Shown in pieces: positions 12,901 to 23,022 of a stretch of 64,000 bases of DNA. The stretch comes from Ectocarpus siliculosus (taxonomy: Eukaryota; Sar; Phaeophyceae; Ectocarpales; Ectocarpaceae). The notes under the pieces are model-generated. The model made no database searches. It saw only the letters and a list, made by a program, of their open reading frames with translations, and had not been told where the DNA came from. The stretch is taken from contig FN649728.1 of assembly GCA_000310025.1 (NCBI GenBank), positions 5,440,761 through 5,504,760 of the forward strand, written 5' to 3'. Made by a program: the position numbers and the translations under genes. Position 1 is the first letter of the stretch; each line of letters starts with the position of its first letter.

Positions 12901-15900
12901 TAGCTCTTTTTTTTTCCCTTGACGGCGAGCGGCAGACACCAATTTTTTTTCACGGGTCGGGGGTACAGAATAACAACGCGTACCTTAAACCCTGCAATTC
13001 TTTGCCTGTGTGCTTGTTATGATCCCACCAATTCCGAACGAGGTTTGACATAGGTTTGGACTCCACACTTGGGGGGTCCCGCAGAAGAAAGAAAGGCCAC
13101 GCGCGGCATCATCTTCTCGTTGGTGTGCGGTTCGCCATCTTCCTTCTTCATGCGGTGCTCGACCTAAAAAAAAACAAAAAAATCAACCAGTCAATCAAGC
13201 AAGCACCTTTCCGCTCTTCTCCGGATGGAACTGGCAGGCGGTCACGTTCCCCTTCTGCACGGACGAGATGAAGTGCTCCGGCGGCTCTCCCGCACCTCCG
13301 CCGTACGTCGTCGTGCTCAAGACCCACTCCTCGTTCTCGGGCCTGACAATAAACAACAACATCAACAATATCAACAACAACAACAATATCAACAACAACA
13401 ACAACGACAACAACAACAATTATCGACAGAAGGTAATGATCAGCATAAACACAGCCCGGGAATAGGACATCGCAACAGGGGATGTGTGGTCATGACCGAT
13501 GCTTTCTTTGTCGGCAGCGAATGTACGTCGGGCGCGTGTTGGTAGCATTCCCGGGCAATCGTGCAGTCGGTATGCCGGCCAACACTATATAACAAGACAT
13601 ACGACAACGAAAAGGGCTGCGTAGGGGGGGGGGGGGTGATGGTGGCCGTGCACTCAAAAAGAGCTTGTTGCTCCAAGAAAACCGCAGCTTTCTGATCACG
13701 ACAAGATGAATTGAAACACTGTCAAATGGGGATCACGTAAATCAGCATCAGAGACAGGGTTGAAAGATCTTCGAAAATCAAATTTTCGAAACGGATGACG
13801 TTGTGTCCATCACATCAGTAATGGTGGCGGTACACGGTCGGATAATGACTTGAAAATCTCAGCACCGGAACAAAACAAACCCCCAATACCACATACTTCT
13901 ACATGGCAGCAGCAGCAACACCAACACCCACCACACCCACAGCAGGACACAGCCCCACCGAAAACATCGTCGCCCTCCGTACTCTGGGGTCCTCACGTGC
14001 TAGTCGCGCGGAAGCTGTGCACGAAGTAGACCGCGTCCCCGTCGGTGTCGAAGTCATCGACAAAGGGGTGCTCCTTCCTCACGCAAAGGCCGTTCCATCC
14101 GATGTGGGGCACCGCGGTCTGGGTTCGTGTTCACAAGAACAACAAAATAAAACGCACGAAGCCATGATTTGGTGTTGAGAAACCGGTCGGTTATTTTCTT
14201 TGGCATGTCAGCGGAAGCCCAACATATGTATGTGCAAATGAGCAATGGGAACTGAATAGAAAATTGAAAGAGTGAGAAACCTTTCAACCCCCTTTGCGGC
14301 CACGGGTTTGCTACTGTTTACCCCACCCCCCAAAAGCTTTGTTTTCTATCCAGCACCTATACTATCCGATACCTCAAAAACTTCCACCAAAAACAACAGC
14401 ACGATACAAGATGCCACCAAAGATGTGCACACGCCAACGCAGGTATGACTGGCTCTTATTTTTTCCGGTTCTGACTTCCTCTTTCAACCAAACCCAAGTT
14501 GGGATGGGCTTCTTAGACCCCTACGCCCCGAAATCATCCACTTGATGCTTTCTTCAGCTTCCATATCATGCTTCACTCATGACGAAACAAAAAAAAAATG
14601 AAAATAATTTGAGGCTAAATACTAGAATCAAGATAGGCCCAGTACATATCCAGTCGATTTTTCTCCCGCCCGTTGTAAAGACTGCAACACAGTCCGTTCG
14701 ACTGCTGTGAACATATCTCGGACGGGCAATATTTCATTGACTTGTCCTCCAAACACCCAAAAATAACATATTTAAGGCAAAAACACACCCTAAGGTACTG
14801 TGATTGTACGTATACTTTCTAAAAACAAAATCGGAACGGGACAAGAAAAGCGGATATCAAGGACACACCTTGGCAGGGTCGAAGCTCGCGACCATACCCG
14901 GGATGACGCCCAGCCCTTTCAGCCCGGGGGTCTCGTCGCTGCCATCGAAAAGAGTCTTGGTGACCACAACAATGACAAGGCACGACGACATGAACGACAA
15001 CAAAGAAATCGAATCACGATATCAGCTGCCATCGAAACGATAATTCATCACCACAACAATAACAAGAACAAGACGTAAACGACAAAGAAAGACGTCCAAA
15101 GCACCCAGGAGTAGACTCGGCATCAAGAGCCGTTACCAGCAAGCGTTGACGGGGGCGGCGAGGGGTGGGAAGACAAGCGAACGCGCAGCACCAGTTGCGC
15201 GCCCATGTGGGCATCTCGTCCGGAAGGTAGGCGAGGACCAGCCGTGTAGAGCATCTCCCACAAGCGAACGCCAACGGCTGCGTGACAACACACGATGCAC
15301 CTTCTTCGAAGTAGCCGTTCAAGACCATACACAGCATCGTCATGGTGGAACACAACCGGCAGCTTTCAGTCGATGACTTAATTCGAAGATCGAGACAGCA
15401 CGAAACCCGGGGTTGGAAATACACTAGGGGGGGGAGGGGAAAAGAGGGGGGATCATCTCTGCAGTCCGTTTCCAAAGGCGTTTCTTTGCCGCCAGACGGA
15501 AATAGCGACAGGCTCCGTAAACCAATCGAGTCAATCTGCACCACTGAAAAGAGAGCAAGCGCGGTTGGTGGGCCAGCACCAACATCGCACCTGCATGCCC
15601 AGGCAGATGCCGAAGAAAGCGCGGTCCTGCTTGATGTACTCCGTCAGGGGCCCCGTGAAGCCCTTGTCGTTGAGGGTCTCCATCGCGCTGCCGAACGATC
15701 CCACACCGGGGAACACGATCACCTTCGTCCAAGCGTTGAGACAAAGCGGCCACGCGAACACATACATGGCCACAGAAAAATCACACGACGATCGTATTCA
15801 CATGCCTTGTGCCTCACGCACATGTATGCATGCGCGTATCCTGGCGTGTGTGATGCTACACACTCGCCGGACATTCAAATTCCGCCATAACATAGAAGCA

Positions 15901-18561
15901 TGTGCCTGAGTATGCAACCGCAGTCGTTCCCCCGAAGCGAAGTTGAACCAACACCGCACGGACGCATCCACGTCCTCCTTTGGCAACATCGCACTGAAAG
16001 AGCAGGCCCACGCAACACCAGCACGGCATCATCCGCCGCCGCAATTGTCCGCTTACAACCGAGCTGTCTCCGTTTGCAACCGAAACAATTTCTCCCCAAC
16101 AGGAAACTACCGTCACGGACGGACCTCTTGCCGCAGCCGTCGATAGCCGTTGATATCGGAATGGCAACCGTGGCAGCCAGCCAGCCATCCTGCTACGAAT
16201 CGTCCCTGCCGTGCGTTCCGACTCTCGCGCGAAGCGAGACGACCTCGCAAAGGACCAAGCACGAAGACGTGCGGGGATCGCAATACCCTGGCGCACCACA
16301 CAATCGCGTTGTAATACGCACAACGCGGGCCACATGACCCTGCGGGCAAACCATTCGACCACCTTTGTAACGGACCAAGGGTCAACTGCAACGGACCAAG
16401 CACTAATACGGTGAGTACCAATGAAACGCCAACGTACGATACAACACCATGCACGGCCACATCGTAGGGCTTGGAGAGCACAGCAGTGGATCCATGCCCA
16501 TGGTCACGTCGAAACAGATCCTAGCTTGGGCATACACCCAACCAGAGGAAAGAGGTATCGGCTCCAAAATCAAACGCGAAGTATCTCTCCAGCAGCCTGT
16601 TGGGGCCGGTGGGGTGTGGAGCCGAGGGGCAGCGAAGCCCATGGACGGCAACCTTGAACCTCAAAACAAAACCCCTACTTTTACAACATTTTTTTCGGTG
16701 GAACGAACCGTGTGTCCGCTCAAACATCAATTGCCAGGCGCCACACACCTGTGCTTTCTCGATGTCCTCAGGGGTGAGCACGTCGACGGTGGTGTACCTG
16801 CAACGGTCACCGAGGCCACACATGTCACACGGCGTTCGTTCGTCGCATCTCATCACGATGCATCAATTGCAATTGCACCGCGAAAGCTCCTTCGCTTGAT
16901 GTGAATTTTCTATGCACCATGCCATACGGCGTCACCATCCCGGATCCCTCAAAAGGGGGTGCGGGCAACCAGTCTTGACGTGTGATCGTGGAAAACCACC
17001 GAAAAGAGCATCCAGCGACACGTACGGCATGCGCACACATTAGACCAGCTGCAAAAGCGTTGGGCAAGAAAAAACAATCCATGTGGTTGTAAACCCGGAG
17101 CAACGGTTGGGGCTTGTCTCCACCAGTACACCAGGCCGTCTACCTTCACACACGTTCTCTTCTCCAACAAAAGAAAACGTGTCCGCAAGTTTACAACTAT
17201 GAAAGATCACATCGGGGTTCCAACCCATTCATCTTCCACTTTGCTCCTGTGCTCCTCGTCACAGATTCAATCTCCTCAGGCGCCGCTGTACAGCAGCAGC
17301 GCATACCACTACGTGGCTTCCTTCCCCGACCAGAGGGTTGTGGCCCGCTGCGGCGAGGACGGCAGTTAACGACACTACGTTTGGAGCCAGCTTTGCGGAG
17401 TATTTGATTCCGGCTGTGGACTTCGATGATACCACGCCCCCAGCGAAACACCTCAGTGCTAACGTACGTGCTCTTGCTCCATGAAGAATCGTCTGTCTAT
17501 AAGACATTCAAGGTCGGGAAGTCATGAGCCGGAAGATCGTTTTCGATCTTTCGGCCTCGAAACATCATGGATGTACTTGAGAATCGATTCGCAGCCGCTT
17601 CCTCTTCCGCAACCCCGTTTAACAGAATTTTCATCTTGAATGTTAAGGGAACGAAAGAGAAATAGATATATATATATATAGAGAGAGAGAGGAGGCGAGC
17701 GGACCGACTCACCCCGAAGCCTTGATGGCGTTCCTAACGCTCCTCACGTTTCCCGCGCCATAGTCCAGCAGGCTCACCACCACCTTACCCCTCTCTGATG
17801 CGCACGAGGGGAAACAAAATGCAAAACTAAGACACAGGGTTGTTGCCTAATTGGTCGCGTGAGATACTGACTGATGCCGGTCGACTTTCATACCGCCGAT
17901 GGTCTACAACTACAACGTCGCAGGCACGCAGCAAGAAAACATATTGAACACTCCAGGCACCAATGTTAATGTTCCTACTGTACATACGCATATCCTGCAG
18001 AAGCCTGACCAAATGGTACCGTTAATACTGCTGCAGGCATGTACAGGCAAGGGTCCTATGGGGGAGACATCCACTCTTGGCTGCGTGAGAAACACCACCA
18101 CAAAAGGACCACACACACAAAGCTGTGATGAGGCAAGGCAGAGTAAGCACATGTGCATCGTTGTTTTGCGTACATGTACAAGGTGTCGTGGGGAAAACAT
18201 GAGGTGTTGACATGCCTGCCAATCATAGCCGAAAACGGCGATTACATGTACATCTGCATACTCTGTTGCTCATGGTAATTTCTTCTGGTACAGAAGTCCT
18301 CTACGGGTGCTGGTGCAAGTGCCCCAGTGTGTGGTGCACGAGGAATGGACAACGGGCGTGTGCAACCCCACACCGCGTCGATGAGGCGCTTACAGCAGTG
18401 CATGGTGTGTTGCATGCTTCAACCACAGCAGTGCCGAACGACCGGCTTGATCCAAGGGCGCAGCCACGGAGCCCAACATCCCCAGGCCTTTCTTTCTCTT
18501 CCAACCGCTGCTCACCTTCGCTGACGTCAGCAGACGCAGCGGTGGACGAAAGAGCCGCCAT
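4958..18561 (-). CDS. hisHF: Imidazole glycerol phosphate synthase, fused HisH–HisF (17 exons)
   Basis: Bifunctional histidine-biosynthesis enzyme: the N-terminal glutaminase makes ammonia and the C-terminal barrel uses it to turn PRFAR into imidazole glycerol phosphate and AICAR. Exons in transcript order: 18561–18516, 17794–17713, 16797–16749, 15722–15591, 14955–14869, 14118–13997, 13342–13207, 12753–12590, 11922–11800, 11247–11160, 10375–10292, 9695–9606, 8899–8795, 8229–8071, 7538–7449, 5998–5900, 5056–4958. All 16 introns are GT–AG, all phases agree, and the total is 584 codons plus stop (yeast HIS7 is about 550). HisH: GAGNVRS near the start, nucleophile in GICLGMQ (Cys about 99), FHPEKSG (His 212, Glu 214). 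A Gly/Ser-rich linker spans about 229–261. HisF: ACLDV (Asp about 271), [14 protein letters not shown] (Asp about 433), [15 protein letters not shown]. The start ATG is the first in a 15-codon exon. I see no long transit peptide, so the cell compartment is unclear. Confidence 0.97.
6011..6262. repeat. 40-base tandem repeat, six copies, in hisHF intron 15
   Basis: Six head-to-tail copies of a 40-base unit (core AGAGGGGCAACAATTTAAAG); the last copy has diverged. The array begins about 12 bases from the 3' splice site at 5999–6000. On the transcribed strand it is pyrimidine-rich, so it supplies much of the tract before the acceptor. Two unit variants (GGCAACA and GGCGACA) alternate, suggesting that pairs of units were amplified together. 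Confidence 0.95.
7741..7795. repeat. CAG trinucleotide repeat in hisHF intron 14
   Basis: A run of about twelve CAG triplets read on the plus strand, which is CTG in the sense of the hisHF transcript. It lies in the intron between the exons at 8071–8229 and 7449–7538 and is not translated in the gene model. A run of TTCTC units follows on the minus side near 7700. Confidence 0.95.
8690..8778. repeat. Degenerate ~30-base tandem repeat beside hisHF exon 13 donor
   Basis: Three to four imperfect copies of a unit containing CACTATTGAGGGA and TACACCCC. The array starts about 17 bases past the 5' splice site (GTGAGC, 8789–8794) of exon 13, inside intron 13. Confidence 0.8.
9476..9534. repeat. Long CAG repeat in hisHF intron 12
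   Basis: About 19–20 uninterrupted CAG triplets, followed by ACC and AAC triplets. The repeat is CTG in the transcript sense and starts about 70 bases after the 5' splice site of exon 12. At this length it is likely polymorphic between strains. It lies outside all coding exons. Confidence 0.97.
9946..9988. repeat. GA dinucleotide repeat in hisHF intron 11
   Basis: About 20 GA units, read as a CT run on the transcribed strand, mid-intron between exons 11 and 12. Confidence 0.95.
10365..10960. repeat. ~116-base minisatellite that duplicates the exon 11 acceptor
   Basis: Five copies of a 114–118-base unit fill the 3' end of hisHF intron 10. The block AGCTCCAGCACCTA recurs at 10365 (the true exon border), 10483, 10598, 10716 and 10830. 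Read on the minus strand this block is the intron-ending TAG followed by the first codons of exon 11 (V-L-E-L). The transcript therefore has four cryptic acceptors upstream of the real one. Units differ by only a few bases, so the expansion looks recent. Confidence 0.95.
13343..13422. repeat. AAC/AAT triplet repeat at hisHF exon 7 acceptor
   Basis: Imperfect AAC and AAT triplets, read as TTG/TTA in the transcript, run almost up to the 3' splice site of exon 7 at 13343–13344. The repeat itself forms the region where the polypyrimidine tract would be. Confidence 0.9.
17662..17692. repeat. TA and GA dinucleotide repeats beside hisHF exon 2 donor
   Basis: A TA run followed by a GA run, starting about 20 bases inside intron 2 from the GTGAGT donor at 17707–17712. 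Confidence 0.9.
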
Positions 18562-19300
18562 GGTGCGATGACCCTGTTCTCCACTCTCTCCTTGATTCCT
18601 CACGACCCGCCCCCAGCAGTCGAAGTGCTCTCAACGCTCTCACCTTCTTCCCGTTCGAGGCAGCAGCAGCAACGTCACACAACTGGATGATACAGTCTAT
18701 CACTCGAACGTCGCTTATCACCGACAACAGTGTCGATGGAGCAAGGGATATATATATAAACTTCACGTGCAGTCTCTCGCGAGCGTAAGCACCACTAGGA
18801 ATTTCCACTGATGCACTGCTCTGGTTCGCTTGGCTGTCCGGTGTCCGGGTGCTGTGCGCTGGTTGACTTCACCATTCACCGATTTTGCGGGGCCGTCGGT
18901 CGGGACTGTCACCCCGCAGCCTGGATATTTTGCGCACACAGCCGTTCAAGTTCACAACTTCACAACGTAAGTGCAAGGTTACCCATCCACCCACAACCCC
19001 ACTCTTCTGCGGTAGGCGACAAGATCAGGATTACTGACGCCCTTTGAGCGCGTTTCAAGCGTGGGAAGCCCACGGGAAACAAGAAGTGGGCAGCTCAAGC
19101 CTCCGGCGAGATGGCCCTGTGAGCAATCGGCACAACAACAACCAAGAGGTGTTTACCCATCCCAACCGTCAGCCATTGCGAGGTTTACAGTAGCGACCGA
19201 GCTGTTTGACCCACAGCAGTGGTTCTTCAAGGAGCAACGCCCGACCAGGGGTTAAGGCATGGCATATGGTGCATCTGGAACATGCCCCACTCAGCTAGCG
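18562..19300. other. Upstream region of hisHF, no gene seen
   Basis: Non-coding stretch that should hold the 5' untranslated region and promoter of the minus-strand histidine gene. The plus strand has only short frames without recognisable domains. Confidence 0.5.
18747..18758 (-). promoter_or_regulatory. Possible TATA-like box of hisHF
   Basis: A run of alternating TA about 190 bases upstream of the hisHF start codon, in an otherwise mixed-composition stretch. The position suits a core promoter element with a 5' untranslated region of about 150 bases. It could equally be a chance dinucleotide repeat; other TA runs in this window lie inside introns. Confidence 0.25.
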
Positions 19301-19317
19301 GTCGGCTGGATGGACCT

Positions 19318-20345
19318 TCTCAACTCTTTGCTCGGTGCCGGCGCCAGCTTCACCGCTGGTTCGACGGGATGCGACGGACAAAATGATCGATGCCGCCATT
19401 TCCTGGGCGTCCTGTCTGCCGCGCTTCGCAGATGATCCCGGCTGGATGTGAAGGTGGTGTCGGCCATCTCGGGTAGATCGGCTCTTTACAAGGCCACAAC
19501 TGACATCTCGGGGCGACATGGCTGTCACCAAGGAGTTGATGATACTTGCCGGAGCCAACGTGAACTTTCGAGGCCCTTTGAACTCATTCGACGCCCTCAC
19601 GTCCGCCATTTGCGGCGGGCACGCTCATCAGCCATTGCAATCGATCTGGTGCTGGCCGGAGCAAGCGTTCGCAGTCGGGACGTGCGAGGTGAACCCCGCT
19701 CCATCATGCAGCCGCCTAGGATGGAATAATAACGTCCTTTTTTCAGCGATGCGAGCAAGGATGCTCTCGACAATCAATGGCGGGGGTCGTCCCCGCTGAT
19801 TTTGGGCAGTAAGTAAGACTTCGGCGGTAGAGACCCTGCTAGCCTCCGATGCCGATGTCAACATTCGCGACGTGTCATACTCGTGAGGGGCTCTTCATCA
19901 TATTTGCGCCATCAGGGTTGCTCGGAATACTGCGCAAGACACGGTCGAAAAGCTCTCCTTGATTAAGCGTGGGGCGGACCCGAACGGCGCTGACAAGCCT
20001 GATGGCGTCACTCCCCTCCACGTTGCTGCTGAGCATGATCAAGGACGCGCCATCAGCGCGCTGATTGAAGCGGGCGCTGACATGGAGCGGCGGTGCGGCG
20101 ATCATGGATTTACACCTCTAGCCGCGGGGCAATGCTCTCGCTCCTGCAGTACGGCGTTGACGTCAACGTGCAAACCAATCGTGAACACCCGCCAGTCATT
20201 GAGCTTGGCGTGCTGTGGGCCGTATGCCATATGTGGGCCTGGAGGCAGCCGTGGGCTTCCGCTGCAATGGGGGGCGGACGACGCGCACGACGTGGACAGA
20301 CAGCGGGTCAGGTCCTATCAGCTTGTTGCAGTTGACGGGCTATTG
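19318..20345 (+). pseudogene. Decayed ankyrin-repeat gene
   Basis: Pieces of at least five ankyrin repeats are readable on the plus strand, but in different frames and separated by stop codons. The clearest is at about 20000–20100, with GVTPLHVAAEHDQ followed by ALIEAGADMERR, matching the repeat consensus (TPLHxAA, then LLxxGAD). Others are LILAG-type ends at about 19535 (MILAGANVNFRG), 19640 (LVLAGASV), 19830 (LLASDADVNIRD) and 20135 (LLQYGVDVNV). Ankyrin repeats bind other proteins. No intron borders explain the frame changes, so I read this as a pseudogene rather than a spliced gene; an exon structure cannot be wholly excluded. The stretch to about 20.7 kb may hold its former 3' part but I recognise nothing in it. 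Confidence 0.65.
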
Positions 20346-20399
20346 GAGGTGAAAGAAGAAGTACCAGAGGGCCGTCGTGGTTGATCTGATCAGGAACGA

Positions 20400-23022
20400 A
20401 CGTGTTGGCCCAACACTAATTCTGCGGACTGAGTGGATGGGCGTTGGGTGTCTTGACCTGGTAAGAACACAGCCGCCAAGTGGGGTACATGCTTAGCTTT
20501 CAACAGACGGGGGCCGTCGTACGACATGTTCCACATCGGCAGCAACGAGAGCAAGAAGAAGAGCTTGTGGAAGCCTGGTATGCGCCTTGTGACCAGACTC
20601 TGCATGCCGGCCCGGCCACAACTAGCTGCGGCTGTACAACTTCATGTTGTAGGCAGGGTGCAGACCGACAGCAAACACATGGCCGAATACGGTTCCGCGG
20701 CATCTATGCAGGCATCCACTTTGGATAGCGTGCATTTATTCTTGACGGTGGAGACGAAAAATAAAACTAGGCCTGTAGTCCTTCCCACGGAAAGGCGTGC
20801 CATGCATCTGCAGTCTACACACACACGAAGAATCTCGGGCTTTGCACCAAACGTTGTTGGCACACACAAAGTATTCGGTACCTGCGTGGGTACATGTTAC
20901 ATACACGGAACGAAGTTTGTTTTCCTTCATGCGTAACGGTAGAGGGCGCAAATCATGTCTGACTTTACAAAAGGTTTTGCAGGTCGGATCTTGCTGCCCG
21001 CATCCTTTGCCATCGTCATCGGTTTCGTTCCCCTCTCATTTTCTCCTAATATTTTTCTTCTCTCTTCGGGGTCGAAACCCACATACCACCCCAAGTTTGG
21101 GTCTTCGGGCCCGTGTGTAGGACCTGCGTTCAGCACGCGGGTAGAGTACGCAGGACACAGCAGTGAAGTGAAAAAAAAAGTTGGCGGCTCACAAATGGTC
21201 TCAAATAGTGCCGCTAGTCGATGCGCCAAATGAGCCCAGTCAAAAGCTTTGTGCCTGTACTTGGGAGGCAGAACTATTTGCACGTAGTGAACTCTGCGAG
21301 GTTACCGTGCCATCGCGTCGGGAGCCTGTGCGAGTAGGTAGTAGAGGTTCCCTAGGCAGCAGTAAGATTTATTTGAGTTGGGGCTTCCGGTTAACCCTTC
21401 ATTCAACAACGAATTGCAGTCGTGAGCTTCATTTTTCACGACTTGCCCTCTGCACCATCGGTCCTGTGTGATGGTTTCCAGTGGTAAGAACTCGGGCAGA
21501 TGATGTCATGCTGAAAGATGAAAAAAAAACTGTTCCGTTACTGGCTGTTTTAAAGACGTCATAGCTTCGCAAAAAAAGTACAACACACACGTAACAATTC
21601 AACAAATAGGGCCGGGGAAACAACGTGTGGGAGTCAAACGCACCGGTGCCTGGGAATCGCAAATCTTCATAATGCCTGCGTGTGCCTCCGATGCGAAAGG
21701 CACGCAGAACAGTTCCTTGGTGATGATCCGCTCCAAAGACAACGAAAACAACCTCTAACTTCTACGCCTCGTTTGTCCTACATTGAGCCTACGCACGCAA
21801 GGCCATCCACGTTCCTGCACACCTTCGCTCACTAGCCTTGCCTTACCCGTGGCGTTTCAGGGAGGCGAACAGAAGGCATGGTCTCTACAAACCCAATGGT
21901 CTACTTGTACACAGAATAAATACGGGATTGCAGATACTCCTGGCAACAAGGAAGGGCACCTACCAAGTCACCTCTACAATCGGAACCAGCCTCGGAATGA
22001 GACCTTCCACATTCGCCAGGCCCCAACCGCCCCACAAGAGCGGCGGAGCAAATGATCAAATGCGGTGAAATTCCACAAGAGACAGGCTACAACAAATTAG
22101 ACGCTAGAGAACAGGACCACGGACATGCTGTCTCGTATCAACGCTGAACAACCGGTACTCTCCCCCCCCCCCGCCATGGCTTCAAAATGAAACCTTCCAT
22201 GGTACAAAAACTGGTTCACTCCAAAACCACGAGCAATTGTCATACATCATGAATAAATTCCGCCGCAATGCGGGCGGACGAATCACCGTCGGAATGTTTC
22301 CGACTGGAGTTATCTCACAAGGAGAAAATCCGCGCACGCTACTCCTTACGCTACTGAGTGCTTGATCAACCGTGCCTTCCAGCAGCGCACGCCAGAAGTC
22401 CCGCTCGGTTCATTTTCACTCCGCCCCGTCACCCCCCCCCCTCCCCGCGTGCTGCAAAGCCTGCCCCAGAACAATAACAAAACTTGATGGTATCATTGGT
22501 TCAAACCCGGCCGTCATTCAAACAGAGAGCGTTGTGCCCCGAGTGCCGCTTACAGCTGTGCACCCTCCCCTTCCCCCAAAGCAAAACCAACAACCTCGCG
22601 CGCTCAGGAAACAAGCATGAGGGAATTTTCTTTTTTTTCCAGCAGCGCAAGGACAGGGGGAACGGAAGGACGCATACACCAATATCTAGTGCCTACGGGG
22701 AAGCGAATGAAACCCCTTTCGTGAACAAAGCGAATCGTAATCGTGGACTGGAACAACGACACCAACACCAACAACGGGCAGGGTGCATGGCGGTCTCAAC
22801 ATGAGGGGCCCGTCTGCCCCCGACCGACGCCATCCCCCCCCCGCCCCCCCAAAGCAGGAGAGAGCCCGCATATTTGCACCGCCGTACATGTGGGCGACTC
22901 TCACGCCGTTTTAGACAAAGGTGTCGACGTCAACCCCGCCCAAAGAGAAAGAAGAGAGAGAACGCCCCAGCCCCCCCCCCCCCCACCCCCCGTTCAATCG
23001 TAGACGTTTCACACGCCACGGC
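20400..23022. other. Intergenic, no supported gene
   Basis: Between the ankyrin remnant and the 3' end of the Cys-rich gene. At about 20940–21140 both strands are open; the minus strand reads a hydrophilic peptide containing PEERRKILGENERG, which could be a lone exon, but no partner exon or domain was seen. Runs of cytosine occur near 22150, 22430 and 22840–22990. Confidence 0.4.
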
